Of a stretch of 64,000 nucleotides of DNA, positions 9,001 to 18,122 are shown piece by piece; the stretch's first letter is position 1; each line of letters starts with the position of its first letter. Origin of the DNA: Pedobacter psychrodurus (lineage in GTDB: Bacteria > Bacteroidota > Bacteroidia > Sphingobacteriales > Sphingobacteriaceae); contig NZ_SJSO01000001.1 of assembly GCF_004331735.1 (NCBI RefSeq), forward strand, positions 360,834 through 424,833, read 5' to 3'. A program made the position numbers and the translations under genes. The notes under the pieces were generated by a model, which saw only the letters and a program-made list of their open reading frames with translations, searched no databases and was not told where the DNA came from.

Positions 9001-10599
9001 ATGTTTTTATTAATGAGGAAAGTAGATTTTCTGGTAATTGGTTCAGGTATAGCGGGTTTAAGTTTTGCACTTAAAGCAGCGAAGTTTGGTAAGGTTTTAA
9101 TTGTTACTAAATCGAACGAAGACGAATCGAATACAAAATACGCTCAAGGCGGTGTTGCGGTAGTGGTAGATAAAGGTGATTCTTTTGAGAAACATATAGA
9201 TGATACCTTGATTGCCGGAGACGGATTATGTGATGAAAAAATTGTGGAAATCGTTGTAAAAGAGGGGCCTCAGCGTATTCAGGAGATCATTGATTATGGT
9301 ATAAATTTCGATAAGGATAACGCTGGTTTTTATGATTTGGCGAAGGAAGGTGGGCACTCTGAACACCGTGTTTTACACTATAAAGATATCACCGGATATG
9401 AGATTGAACGGGTGTTGCTGAATGAAATTCACGAGAATAACAACATAGAGATATTAACACATTACTTTGCACTGGAGTTAATTACCCAGCATCACCTAGG
9501 TGAGTTTGTGGATAAACGTACCGAAGATATTAACTGTTATGGTATATATGCCTTTAACACAGAGCTTAACGATGTGGAAAAGATTGTGGCAAACGTTACA
9601 GTAATGGCTTCGGGTGGCGCCGGACATGTATATTCGGCTACAACAAATCCGGTCATTGCAACAGGCGATGGCATGGCAATGGTTTATCGTGCAAAAGGAA
9701 AAGTGAGGAATATGGAGTTCATCCAGTTCCATCCAACCGCTTTATACCATCCTGGGGAGTATCCATCATTTTTGATATCGGAGGCTGTTAGGGGTTTTGG
9801 TGGTGTTTTAAGACGTAAGAATGGTGAGGAGTTTATGCATGAATATGATGAACGTAAATCATTAGCACCACGTGATATTGTGGCGCGTGCAGTAGATAAT
9901 GAAATGAAGAAATCGGGTGATGAATTTGTTTACCTAGATATTACAATGCGTAAAAAAGCAGATATTCTGAAACACTTTCCTAATATATATGCTAAATGTT
10001 TATCTATAGGGATAGATATGACGAAAGATTATATTCCTGTTACGCCTGCATCTCATTATATGTGCGGTGGTATTCTGGTTGATGAATACGGACGTTCATC
10101 TATTAAAAATTTATATGCTTGTGGAGAATGTTCTTCTACAGGTTTACATGGTGCTAACCGTTTGGCTTCCAATTCTTTATTAGAGGCTACAGTTTTTGCA
10201 CACCGTATATACCAGGATGCTATTGAAAACTTTAAAAATAATATCATTCCAGAGAACATTCCTGAGTGGGATTCGAAAGGGGTTACACAAAGTAATGAAG
10301 ATGTATTGGTAACCCATAATCTAAGGGAATTACAAAAAGTAATGGGCGATTATGTAGGTATTGTTCGTTCTGATTTTCGTTTAGAAAGAGCACATCGTAG
10401 GTTGTTTTTAATCTATCAGGAAACAGAAGAATTTTACAAAAAAAATAAGGTTTCGGTTAAGCTTTGCGAATTGAGAAATGTAATTCAAACCGCTTATCTG
10501 GTTATAAAATCTGCCATGCAGCGCAGAGAGAGCAGAGGGTTACATTATACTACTGATTATCCTGAACATGCAAAAGAATTGGTAGATACTGTTTTTTAA
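9001..10599 (+). CDS. nadB: L-aspartate oxidase NadB
   Basis: This 532-residue flavoenzyme oxidises L-aspartate to iminoaspartate, the first step of de novo NAD synthesis. VIGSGIAGLSFALKAA (from about residue 12) binds FAD. SNTKYAQGGVAVV and EGGHSEHRVLHYKDITG are succinate-dehydrogenase/aspartate-oxidase flavoprotein signatures. MEFIQFHPTALY, SEAVRGFGGVL, DERKSLAPRDIVARAVD and the CGECSSTGLHGANRLASNSLLE segment complete the active site and FAD domain. A C-terminal helical domain follows. A second ATG at 9013 gives nearly the same protein. It pairs functionally with the divergent nadA. Confidence 0.96.
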   Translation: MFLLMRKVDFLVIGSGIAGLSFALKAAKFGKVLIVTKSNEDESNTKYAQGGVAVVVDKGDSFEKHIDDTLIAGDGLCDEKIVEIVVKEGPQRIQEIIDYGINFDKDNAGFYDLAKEGGHSEHRVLHYKDITGYEIERVLLNEIHENNNIEILTHYFALELITQHHLGEFVDKRTEDINCYGIYAFNTELNDVEKIVANVTVMASGGAGHVYSATTNPVIATGDGMAMVYRAKGKVRNMEFIQFHPTALYHPGEYPSFLISEAVRGFGGVLRRKNGEEFMHEYDERKSLAPRDIVARAVDNEMKKSGDEFVYLDITMRKKADILKHFPNIYAKCLSIGIDMTKDYIPVTPASHYMCGGILVDEYGRSSIKNLYACGECSSTGLHGANRLASNSLLEATVFAHRIYQDAIENFKNNIIPENIPEWDSKGVTQSNEDVLVTHNLRELQKVMGDYVGIVRSDFRLERAHRRLFLIYQETEEFYKKNKVSVKLCELRNVIQTAYLVIKSAMQRRESRGLHYTTDYPEHAKELVDTVF

Positions 10600-10660
10600 C
10601 CCCTAAATTCCCTGAAGGGGACTTTAACGCATTGTCCATTATCCATTAACCATATTACAT
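10600..10660. repeat. Small hairpin and low-complexity repeat after nadB
   Basis: CCCCT (10600-10604) and AGGGG (10616-10620) form a short hairpin directly after the nadB stop. A run of CATT-GTCCATT-ATCCATT-AACCAT units (about 10629-10653) follows and reaches almost to the next start. I see no T-run, so termination here is doubtful. Confidence 0.45.
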
Positions 10661-10666
10661 TTTAAA

Positions 10667-11179
10667 ATGCCTTTAATACTACCCGTAAAAGATAAGTACC
10701 CCGAAATTGGAAAAGATAATTTTATTGCAGAGAATGCTACAATAGTTGGTGATGTAATAATAGGTGATAAATGTTCAGTATGGTTTAATGCCGTGATTAG
10801 AGGCGATGTAAATGCCATTACGATAGGAAATGAATCAAACATACAAGATGGTGCCGTAATTCATGCGACCTATTTAAAAGCGGCTACACACATCGGTAAT
10901 AGGGTATCTGTGGGGCATAATGCCATAGTACATGGCTGTACGGTTCAGGATAATGTATTAATTGGAATGGGTGCAATTGTAATGGACCATGCTGTTATAG
11001 AAGAGTATTGTATTATAGCTGCCGGATCTGTAGTATTGGAGAATACCATTTGCGAAACCGGTTATTTATATGCCGGTACTCCAGCTAAAAAGATAAAGCC
11101 CATTACCGAAGAGCAAAGGGCTTTATTAAATAAACTGCCTGATAACTATATTATGTATTCGGGCTGGTTTACGAGTTAA
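10667..11179 (+). CDS. Gamma carbonic anhydrase family protein (left-handed beta-helix)
   Basis: This 170-residue protein is of the YrdA/PaaY/gamma-carbonic anhydrase type. Hexapeptide repeats start near residue 20 (ENATIVGDVIIGDKCSVWFNAVIRGD) and run to about residue 140, giving a left-handed parallel beta-helix that trimerises. Histidines in AVIHATYL, VGHNAIVHG and nearby positions match the metal-binding histidines of the family. Whether it hydrates CO2 or acts on another small molecule cannot be judged. It follows nadB after about 67 bases of repeat DNA and could be read from the same promoter. Confidence 0.87.
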   Translation: MPLILPVKDKYPEIGKDNFIAENATIVGDVIIGDKCSVWFNAVIRGDVNAITIGNESNIQDGAVIHATYLKAATHIGNRVSVGHNAIVHGCTVQDNVLIGMGAIVMDHAVIEEYCIIAAGSVVLENTICETGYLYAGTPAKKIKPITEEQRALLNKLPDNYIMYSGWFTS

Positions 11180-11201
11180 GTTGTTCATTTTTACCAAGAG
11201 T

Positions 11202-11283
11202 CGTCACCCTGATTCATTTCAGGGTCTATCACGCTAGAAAGATGCTGAAATAAATCCGATAGCTATCGGATCAGCATGACGAT
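11202..11283. repeat. Intergenic repeat with an 18-bp palindrome in its second hairpin
   Basis: The element starts with CGTCACCCTGA and a first hairpin (CCCTGA 11207-11212, TCAGGG 11219-11224). It then has GATGCTGAAATAA and ends CAGCATGACGAT. The 18-bp perfect palindrome ATCCGATAGCTATCGGAT occupies 11254-11271, in the loop of the second hairpin. The same palindrome sits in the first hairpin of the copy at 63288. Confidence 0.7.
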
Positions 11284-11324
11284 TGGATACTAAAGACCTA
11301 AAATTTAGCGTTAAAAAAAAATAT

Positions 11325-11355
11325 AGATTTCTCCACTACGGTCGAAATGACGATC
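11325..11355. repeat. Short repeat, CTCCACTACGGTCGAAATGACGA type
   Basis: AGATTTCTCCACT followed by GGTCGAAATGACGATC resembles the repeat ends near 2460 (CTCCGCTCGAAATGA) and 63388 (TTCACTGCGTTCAGAATGAC). It lies just beyond the 3' end of the lipoprotein gene on the minus strand. Confidence 0.5.
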
Positions 11356-11376
11356 TCTATATTAAGTAATTCTATT

Positions 11377-13023
11377 TTAATCACTTTTAGGAGGTGCAGG
11401 GATCTCTAATGGATCTTCTCGTTCCCAATTCGGTTTTAAATCCATTAAAGCCTTTAAATACCAAACCTTTTCAGGTTGATATCCTTCTTTAACATTTCCT
11501 GTATCCCAGATTCCGTTTTTATTATCGTCGTAAATCACCCTGAGCATATATTTGCCCGCTGGATATTTAGAAAATGTAATTTTTGAATTTTTACTGACCG
11601 GAAAAGATTTTATGATATCCTTTTTTTCAGTCAAAAACTGCACTACATATCTTTTTGAGGTATCTGGCACCGTTACATTTAATAGCAAGGTGGTATAAGC
11701 ATCCTGGCTTTCGAGTGAAAAACGTTTGGTTATATCTTTATTCTTGGCGTTAAATATAGCTGTAAATGCGCCTGCAGCTAACTTTAAATCGTAAGTTCTT
11801 TTATTTTTCCAGGGATATTTAATATAATATTTAAGAAAATCTACACTGTCTTTTACTACCTCAAAAGTAGTGCGTTTTAGAGAATCTTCTAAAAGGGTTA
11901 TTTTAGTGGGATCTGCAGCAGTCATTGGAAATGGAAAGGTTAGGGTTAACTGCTGGAAAGGGTTTAACTTACCGCCCGATAAATTATCAGAAATAGCAAC
12001 ATCGCGTGTATAAGTGTCTTTTTTACCTCTCGTAAAGTTTAAAGTCTGTAAAACCTTACCTTGATCTTGTATGGCCACCTTAACCGAATCGAAACTTAAG
12101 TCCTTTAACCATACTTTGGCAGTGTCATTATTTTTAGAAAAATGGACAAACTTACCTACATCTACAGCTGGTGGGTCTGTAATGGTTATTTTAGGGCTTT
12201 TAAGCTGCTGATTGAATATGATTGATATACTTCCGTCATTATTTAATTTTCGGTCAAGAATGCGAAATTCAGGAGCAAGCTCCTTAAATATCTGGAGATT
12301 GATGTTCTCTATATTTTTATCTATTACAATGGGTTCTTTTATAAATCCAACTTCATCCGAAAGCTGCTGGTATATTTTATCGCCTCCTCCGCTACTCTCT
12401 TTAACCGCATACACTTTATAAGTACCTTTTCTTAGGTTATTCAATTTGTACGTTCCAGCACTATCAGTAGTGGTATATATTGATGGACGTTTTTTTCCAA
12501 ATATGGTATCTCTTTCTAAAGGCAAAATAAATACGGTAACTTCTTTCTCTGGTTCGTCACTTAGCGAATTGATTACTTTACCGCTTAGTGATAGCGAATC
12601 TATTTCGGGTCCGGTAGAAAAAACATAGGATAGATTTTTAACTACATTTCCTTCGTTAACATCGGCAACAGATTTTCCGAAGTTTAAGGTATAAGTTGTA
12701 TTTTTTTCTAAAGTATCTTTAAGATTAATTTCTAATCTCTTTTGTCTTTTTTTTAACTCCGGAAGTTTTTCCTGATCGGGTGAAATGGAAAATTCTTTAA
12801 ACTCATCTTTAAGATTAAAATATTCATCAAACTCGATTACTATTTTTTTAGCATTAAAATTCCTTGTTTGATTTTTTGGAGTCATGCTCAAAACTTTTGG
12901 CGGTTTAGTATCTTTTGGTCCGCCTTGTGGCGTTTGGATACTTGCGCAACCAAAAAACAGGAGCAAGGTTATAACAACCGCTAAATTTTTAAGGTTAAAA
13001 TACTGAGCTTTTAAATTTGGCAT
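11377..13023 (-). CDS. Ig-like domain lipoprotein
   Basis: This 548-residue envelope lipoprotein has a hydrophobic signal (about residues 12-25) that ends in LFFGCAS, a lipobox with Cys near residue 26. A bacterial Ig-like (SbsA-type) domain follows at about 38-140 (PPKVLSMTPKNQTRNFNAK, IVIEFDEYFNLKD, YTLNFGKSVADVNEGN). The middle, about 145-215, reads as a carboxypeptidase-regulatory-like beta-sandwich (SLSGKVINSLSDEPEKEVTV, DSAGTYKLNNLRKGTYKVYA). The rest is beta-rich and ends with a calcium-loop-like DDNKNGIWDTG. Proteins of this build are common and conserved in Sphingobacteria, but I do not know a function. It is a single gene with mnmG upstream on the same strand. Confidence 0.85.
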   Translation of the reverse strand: MPNLKAQYFNLKNLAVVITLLLFFGCASIQTPQGGPKDTKPPKVLSMTPKNQTRNFNAKKIVIEFDEYFNLKDEFKEFSISPDQEKLPELKKRQKRLEINLKDTLEKNTTYTLNFGKSVADVNEGNVVKNLSYVFSTGPEIDSLSLSGKVINSLSDEPEKEVTVFILPLERDTIFGKKRPSIYTTTDSAGTYKLNNLRKGTYKVYAVKESSGGGDKIYQQLSDEVGFIKEPIVIDKNIENINLQIFKELAPEFRILDRKLNNDGSISIIFNQQLKSPKITITDPPAVDVGKFVHFSKNNDTAKVWLKDLSFDSVKVAIQDQGKVLQTLNFTRGKKDTYTRDVAISDNLSGGKLNPFQQLTLTFPFPMTAADPTKITLLEDSLKRTTFEVVKDSVDFLKYYIKYPWKNKRTYDLKLAAGAFTAIFNAKNKDITKRFSLESQDAYTTLLLNVTVPDTSKRYVVQFLTEKKDIIKSFPVSKNSKITFSKYPAGKYMLRVIYDDNKNGIWDTGNVKEGYQPEKVWYLKALMDLKPNWEREDPLEIPAPPKSD

Positions 13024-13144
13024 ATTTTAAACGTTCTGACGAATTTTTATACTTTTTGGAACCGTAATATTAAAAAATATTTTTTTTAGCTTATATCGCT
13101 TTATTTTAAGTCTACTTTATGATAGTTAAATCGTTGATTATCAA

Positions 13145-15007
13145 TTACTTATTAATATATACCATTAAAACTGAAATATCTGAAGGTGAAACCCCTGAAA
13201 TTCGTGAAGCCTGACCTAAAGTACGTGGTTTGATCTTAAATAATTTTTCTCTAGCCTCTTTTGAAATGGAAACAATTTTATTGTAATCGAAATCGGGTTT
13301 AATTTCTTTGTCCTCCATCTTCAGCATCTTGGCCACAATTTCATTTTCCTTCTCAAAATAACTTTCATATTTAATTTTGATTTCAGCCTGCTCAATGGTT
13401 TCGTTATCTAAATCTTTGGTTGCTTCTGCAAGTGTTTTACTTACTTTAATCAGATCAGGTAATCCAACATGAGGTCTTCCAACCAAACTGTGTATTTTTA
13501 CATTCTGATTTAAAGGAGTAGATCCCAAACTTTCGAGCATCGGATTTGCGTCGCCCATTTCAATACCTTGGTTCCTGGTGAACTTAACCAAAGCATCGGC
13601 ATTTGCAATTTTCTTATTTACTTTTTCTAAACGCTCATCAGAAATTAAACCTAGCTCATGCCCGATAGGAGATAAGCGGATATCGGCATTATCTTGTCTT
13701 AATAATAAACGGTGTTCGGCTCTCGATGTAAACATGCGATAAGGCTCTTCAGTTCCTTTCGTTACCAGATCATCAATTAAAACACCAATATAACTGTCAG
13801 ATCTTTTCATGATCAGTTCGTGTTTATCCGTAATTTTTTGGTGAGCATTTATACCAGCCATGAAACCTTGACAAGCCGCTTCCTCATATCCTGTAGTTCC
13901 GTTAATTTGTCCGGCTAAAAATAAATTGCTGATCAATTTAGTTTCTAGTGTTAAAGATAATTGGGTAGGCGGAAAGAAATCGTACTCGATGGCATAACCC
14001 GGCCTAAACATTTTTGCCTGCTCAAAACCTGGTATTAATCTTAAGGCTTTAAATTGTACGTCTTCTGGAAGTGAAGTTGAAAATCCATTTACATAAATTT
14101 CGCAGGTATTCCATCCTTCGGGTTCAACAAAAATCTGGTGTCTGTCACGCTCTGCAAAACGGTTAATCTTATCTTCAATTGATGGACAATATCTCGGACC
14201 TAAGCCTTTAATTCTTCCGGTAAACATAGGCGATTTTTCAAAACCTTCTTTTAAGGTTTCATGAACATCTCCATTGGTATAGGTGATCCAGCAACAGCGT
14301 TGATCGGTTGAAACTTCTGTATCAGTATAGGAGAATTTACTAGGGTTCTCGTCTCCCCACTGCTCTTCCATTTTGGTATAATCTAAACTTCTTCCGTCTA
14401 CACGTGGGGGAGTACCAGTTTTCATTCGGCCTGCTTCCATGCCTAATTCTACCAGTTGTTCTGTAATTCCCGTCGATGCTCTTTCGGCTGTTCTACCTCC
14501 GCCAAATTTCTTTTCTCCAATGTGCATTATGCCGTTTAAGAAGGTCCCATTGGTAAGTACTACTGCTGTACTTTCTATCTCGATACCTAAAGATGTTTTA
14601 ACACCATAGATCGTATTATCTTTTACCAATAAGCCTACAACACTGTCTTGCCATATATCAAGATTAGGTGTTCTTTCCAATGCTAAACGCCATTCTTCGG
14701 CAAATCGCATTCTGTCAATCTGTGCTCTTGGGCTCCACATGGCAGGGCCTTTAGATTTGTTGAGCATCCTAAATTGAATTGTTGATTTATCAGATATAAT
14801 TCCTGAATAACCCCCCATAGCATCAACTTCACGAACAATCTGTCCTTTAGCTACGCCACCCATTGCAGGGTTACAACTCATCTGGGCAATGGTGCCCATG
14901 TTCATTGTTATTAATAAAACAGATGATCCTAAATTGGCGGCAGCAGCAGCAGCTTCACAGCCTGCGTGACCAGCACCAACAACAATCAAATCGTATTTTG
15001 CAAACAT
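13145..15007 (-). CDS. mnmG: tRNA uridine-5-carboxymethylaminomethyl modification enzyme MnmG (GidA)
   Basis: This 620-residue FAD protein works with MnmE to install the cmnm5 group on U34 of certain tRNAs. [19 protein letters not shown] at residues 9-27 is the FAD-binding fold. [21 protein letters not shown] and RTGTPPRV-type (here [10 protein letters not shown]) segments are GidA signatures. The paired catalytic cysteine region is around [26 protein letters not shown] and [25 protein letters not shown] also match. The C-terminal helical domain that binds MnmE and tRNA is complete. A parS-like site lies 22-37 bases upstream of the ATG, within its promoter or leader. Confidence 0.97.
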   Translation of the reverse strand: MFAKYDLIVVGAGHAGCEAAAAAANLGSSVLLITMNMGTIAQMSCNPAMGGVAKGQIVREVDAMGGYSGIISDKSTIQFRMLNKSKGPAMWSPRAQIDRMRFAEEWRLALERTPNLDIWQDSVVGLLVKDNTIYGVKTSLGIEIESTAVVLTNGTFLNGIMHIGEKKFGGGRTAERASTGITEQLVELGMEAGRMKTGTPPRVDGRSLDYTKMEEQWGDENPSKFSYTDTEVSTDQRCCWITYTNGDVHETLKEGFEKSPMFTGRIKGLGPRYCPSIEDKINRFAERDRHQIFVEPEGWNTCEIYVNGFSTSLPEDVQFKALRLIPGFEQAKMFRPGYAIEYDFFPPTQLSLTLETKLISNLFLAGQINGTTGYEEAACQGFMAGINAHQKITDKHELIMKRSDSYIGVLIDDLVTKGTEEPYRMFTSRAEHRLLLRQDNADIRLSPIGHELGLISDERLEKVNKKIANADALVKFTRNQGIEMGDANPMLESLGSTPLNQNVKIHSLVGRPHVGLPDLIKVSKTLAEATKDLDNETIEQAEIKIKYESYFEKENEIVAKMLKMEDKEIKPDFDYNKIVSISKEAREKLFKIKPRTLGQASRISGVSPSDISVLMVYINK

Positions 15008-15028
15008 TTTATTTTGTATTTCTTTAAT

Positions 15029-15044
15029 TGTTCCACGTGAAACA
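15029..15044. other. parS-like centromere site 1
   Basis: TGTTCCACGTGAAACA differs by one base from the classical parS consensus TGTTTCACGTGAAACA, which binds ParB (Spo0J). Flanking AAT/ATT bases extend it to a 22-bp near-palindrome with one mismatched pair. A second identical 16-mer is at 15152-15167. Neither parA nor parB is in the window. Confidence 0.8.
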
Positions 15045-15151
15045 ATTGGTTTTTATTTACTACGGTTAGCTTAAAGCGGAATCAAAATTCCTACTATTTA
15101 CTAAGTAATAGCGTTTGACTCCCTTCACTGGGACTTACTTGTTTTTAATGA

Positions 15152-15167
15152 TGTTCCACGTGAAACA
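15152..15167. other. parS-like centromere site 2
   Basis: This is an exact second copy of TGTTCCACGTGAAACA, 123 bases from the first and in the same orientation, with flanks A and T extending the dyad. It lies between the stop of the ABC-F gene (15201) and mnmG. Two such 16-mers so close together are very unlikely by chance. Confidence 0.8.
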
Positions 15168-15200
15168 TAACGCGGAAAACATCTTTGAATTGCATTTCGG

Positions 15201-17063
15201 TTATTCTGAAAGTTCTAGCCAGCGCATAGTAAATTCATCAAGTTTTGCCTGAAGAGATTCTATCTCGTTGGAAATTTCTTGAATTTTTATGTAGTCGGTA
15301 GAGTCAATTTTAACAAGGCTCTCATTTAACAAAGCTATTTTGTTCTCTGTTTCTGCAATACCTTTTTCGCTTTCTTCTAATTCTTTTTGCTCCTTGAAGC
15401 TTAATTTTTTTACCGCTTTAACAGGTGCTTGTTCTACAGCAGGGGCAGGGGTTTTCTTGGTTTCTGTTTTTACTTTTGGTTGCTCTAAACTCAAACGGTA
15501 CTCAGAATAATTACCATTATAAATTTTAACTATACCTTCGCCTTCCATGATAAACAGTTGATCGCTCATTTTATCGAGTAGGTATCTGTCGTGAGAAACC
15601 AGCATTAATATACCAGGAAAGTTTTCTAAAAATTCTTCAAGAACGTTCAGCGTGTCGATGTCAAGATCGTTCGTTGGCTCATCCAAAATTAAAAAGTTTG
15701 GGTTTTGCATCAGTACCTTCATCAGGTTCAAACGCTTCTTTTCACCACCACTTAATTTCTCAACCATGCCGTGTTGTTTCTTCGGTGGGAAGAGAAATAA
15801 GGTTAGTAGGGCAGAGGCTGTAATTACAGAACCATCAGCCATCTTGATATATTCAGCATCTGATTTTACAATATCAATTACTCTTTCCTTTGGGTCGAAA
15901 GTTAAACCGCCCTGTTTGTAATAACCAAAAACCGTGGTATCTCCTGTGTCAACTTTACCATTATCTGGTATCAGCTGGCTAGTTATAATATTTAATAGCG
16001 TAGATTTTCCTGTTCCGTTTTTACCCGCCAAACCAATTCTGTCTCCTCTTTTAAAGGTATAACTAAAATCGTTGATAATCGTGCGTCCATCAAATGCTTT
16101 TGCAACGTGTTCTAGCTCAATAATCTTCCCACCTTGGCGAGACATCTTCATTTGTAAGCTAATACTCTGATTATCAGACTTTTTCTTTGATTTTTCTTCT
16201 AAATCATAAAAAGCATTGATTCTAGCGTTAGATTTCGTTCCACGAGCCTGTGGCATGCGTCTCATCCACTCCAATTCTTTCTTTAATAGCTGTTGGTTCT
16301 TATGTAAAACCGTCGCGTCTAAAGCCTCCCTTTCTGATTTTTTCTCTAAGTAATAAGCATAATTTCCGTTATAGTTAAATATTTTTCCTCTATCTAATTC
16401 TACAATGGTATTGCAAACATTATCTAAAAAGTACCTATCGTGGGTAACCAGTAGAATTGTTTTTTGTCCGGTGGTTAGTAATTTCTCCAGCCATTCAATG
16501 GTATCAATATCCAAATGGTTGGTTGGCTCATCGAGCACCAAAATTTCTGGATCTTCAATTAAAAGCTTAGCCAGGGCTAAGCGCTTCTTTTGTCCACCAG
16601 ACAGTGTAGATATTTTCTGTTGAAGATGAGTAATGCCCATTCTGTTTAAAATGGTCTTGATCTCGTGCTCATATTCCCAGGCGTTATGCTCGCTTAATTC
16701 TTCATATAGTCTGTTAAGCGTTTTTTCGTCTGGATTGGGATCTTCAATTAATTCTTCATATTCCTTAATCAACTGTTGTTGCTTATTCTCCAGAGAGAAT
16801 ATGTGATCACTAATAGAAAACCCTTCAGTAAATTGTGGCTCTTGATCGAGAAACCCAATTTTAACAGCTTTATTTTTTACAATTTTACCTTCGAGCGGAG
16901 GGAACCTTTCTGCCAATAATTTTAAAAGTGTACTCTTACCTGCACCATTAATTCCAACCAACGCTACGCGCTGACCAGAGTTAATACCTAAGGTTAAATT
17001 TTTAAATAGCCATTCGTCATGATAACCATGTCCTAAGCCTTCTGCCGCAATTAGTGTGCTCAA
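15201..17063 (-). CDS. ABC-F family ATP-binding protein (Uup-like)
   Basis: This 620-residue soluble protein has two ATP-binding cassettes and no membrane domain, as in ABC-F translation factors. Cassette 1 has Walker A GINGAGKST (about 36-44), signature LSGGQKKRLALAKLL and Walker B ILVLDEPTNHLDIDT. A linker of about 75 residues with RRMPQARGTKSNARI follows. Cassette 2 has GKNGTGKST, LSGGEKKRLNLMK and FLILDEPTNDLDIDT. The C-terminus (about 545-620) is a charged coiled coil as in Uup. ABC-F proteins act at the ribosome, and Uup is linked to ribosome and transposon-excision phenotypes. The exact subgroup is uncertain. Upstream, 555 bases hold no gene. Confidence 0.92.
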   Translation of the reverse strand: MSTLIAAEGLGHGYHDEWLFKNLTLGINSGQRVALVGINGAGKSTLLKLLAERFPPLEGKIVKNKAVKIGFLDQEPQFTEGFSISDHIFSLENKQQQLIKEYEELIEDPNPDEKTLNRLYEELSEHNAWEYEHEIKTILNRMGITHLQQKISTLSGGQKKRLALAKLLIEDPEILVLDEPTNHLDIDTIEWLEKLLTTGQKTILLVTHDRYFLDNVCNTIVELDRGKIFNYNGNYAYYLEKKSEREALDATVLHKNQQLLKKELEWMRRMPQARGTKSNARINAFYDLEEKSKKKSDNQSISLQMKMSRQGGKIIELEHVAKAFDGRTIINDFSYTFKRGDRIGLAGKNGTGKSTLLNIITSQLIPDNGKVDTGDTTVFGYYKQGGLTFDPKERVIDIVKSDAEYIKMADGSVITASALLTLFLFPPKKQHGMVEKLSGGEKKRLNLMKVLMQNPNFLILDEPTNDLDIDTLNVLEEFLENFPGILMLVSHDRYLLDKMSDQLFIMEGEGIVKIYNGNYSEYRLSLEQPKVKTETKKTPAPAVEQAPVKAVKKLSFKEQKELEESEKGIAETENKIALLNESLVKIDSTDYIKIQEISNEIESLQAKLDEFTMRWLELSE

Positions 17064-17265
17064 TTTTTTTGTATTTCGGATTTATAAAGGAAAATTAGTG
17101 CAAAAGTAAGTATAAAATATTTGGAACGGCATAATCAAATTGTAAAGCGATCTGTATCAGGCGAAATATGGAGTATGATTGATTATTTTATCGGATAGAA
17201 ATATGTATTTATGCTGAAATATATCTCTATAGGCATTGTATTGCGTCCCATTGTAAGGGGCTATA

Positions 17266-17300
17266 AAAGAAAACAGCGGTCGGACTCGCTCCACCGCTGC
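17266..17300 (-). terminator. Possible terminator read leftward
   Basis: On the minus strand the stem CAGCGGT...ACCGCTG is followed by TTTTCTTTTAT, which fits an intrinsic terminator for leftward transcription from ybeY or from an RNA in this gap. Confidence 0.5.
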
Positions 17301-17530
17301 TTCAATCATTAACTAAAACTAAACTTTATCTTGAGTGATGACTAGAAAATGGTTTCTAGGGTCATCAGCTTTATATTTTTACTGTTGCTTTTTATTATAA
17401 GACTGCAGTAGCTAAGAAATGTTGCAGAGAATTTTGGTGTATTATACCAGTATAGAATAATAGTCGACGAACGCCCGTAACTTTTAGACGAACGCCATTA
17501 AATATTTGATATGAAAGACCAGCAGGAACT

Positions 17531-17557
17531 ATGCTGAAACAGGTTCAGCATGACGAT
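17531..17557. repeat. Repeat hairpin, ATGCTGAA/TTCAGCAT type
   Basis: ATGCTGAA (17531-17538), a five-base loop and TTCAGCAT (17544-17551), followed by GACGAT, match the end of the repeat family seen at 11244-11283, 63343 and 63708. Confidence 0.65.
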
Positions 17558-17618
17558 AGAAATAGATAAGAGGGATCAAATTAACCCTCAGAATGGTACT
17601 ATGGGAAGAAAATAGTAA

Positions 17619-18056
17619 TTAAACTAAACCAATCTCTGATCTGTAACCGAGATACTCATCTTCTTTCTGAGTCATAAGGGTTTTAGCCGGTTTTCCTTTG
17701 TCTTTGTAACCTAATAAATGTAGGGTACCATGAATCATAATGCGGCAAACCTCATCAAGTTCCAGAGTTTTGAAGGTTTTAGCATTTTCTTTAACGCGTT
17801 CAATACTAATGAAAATATCGCTTACAATCTGTTTTTCTTCTTCTGAGTTATCGAAAGTAATGATATCGGTGTAGGTATCGTGGTTTAAGTACTGTTGGTT
17901 GATGCCCAACAGGTATTCGTCGCTACAGAAAATGAAATTGAGTTCCTGTAACTTAAAACCTTCTTTTTCAATCGTAGCTTTAATCCATTTTTTCACCTTA
18001 AGTTTTTGAGGAAGATTATAGCTAACTGATTCTGTGAAAAATGATATTGCAGGCAT
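17619..18056 (-). CDS. ybeY: rRNA maturation endoribonuclease YbeY
   Basis: This 145-residue metal-dependent RNase is involved in 16S rRNA 3'-end maturation and ribosome quality control. ELNFIFCSDEYLLGINQQYLNHDTYTDIITF is the typical YbeY core. The metal motif reads MIHGTLHLLGYKDK: two histidines of the usual HxxxHxxxxxH are present, and the third position is Asp, which I believe is common in Bacteroidota homologues. Length is normal, and a short C-terminal MTQKEDEYL segment completes the family pattern. It lies between the gene-free region and the toxin-antitoxin pair on the same strand. Confidence 0.93.
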   Translation of the reverse strand: MPAISFFTESVSYNLPQKLKVKKWIKATIEKEGFKLQELNFIFCSDEYLLGINQQYLNHDTYTDIITFDNSEEEKQIVSDIFISIERVKENAKTFKTLELDEVCRIMIHGTLHLLGYKDKGKPAKTLMTQKEDEYLGYRSEIGLV

Positions 18057-18122
18057 ATTGTTGTGTTTATGGCTGCAAATTTAAGAAATATTAAAAGTTA
18101 AAAGCATTTAAAGATTAGGAGA

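Larger units (their letters stand above)
17064..17618. other. Gene-free intergenic region with two strong stem-loops
   Basis: No protein gene or tRNA is visible. Hairpin A is CAGCGGT (17274-17280) with ACCGCTG (17293-17299), extended inward by GGA/TCC. Hairpin B is TGATGACTAGAAA (17336-17348) with TTTCTA (17353-17358) and GTCATCA (17361-17367), a two-part stem with a GG bulge. About 35 bases of AT-rich sequence with ACTAAAACTAAAC separate them. Further right, GACGAACGCC occurs twice (about 17465 and 17487), and a repeat hairpin lies at 17531-17557. The region might encode a small RNA; I could not match a known family. Confidence 0.5.

Noticed and set aside
17274..17310. A tRNA-like arm (GGTCGGACTCGCTCCACC)
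   Set aside because: There is no anticodon arm, acceptor stem or proper T-loop at the right spacing; it is the hairpin A sequence only.
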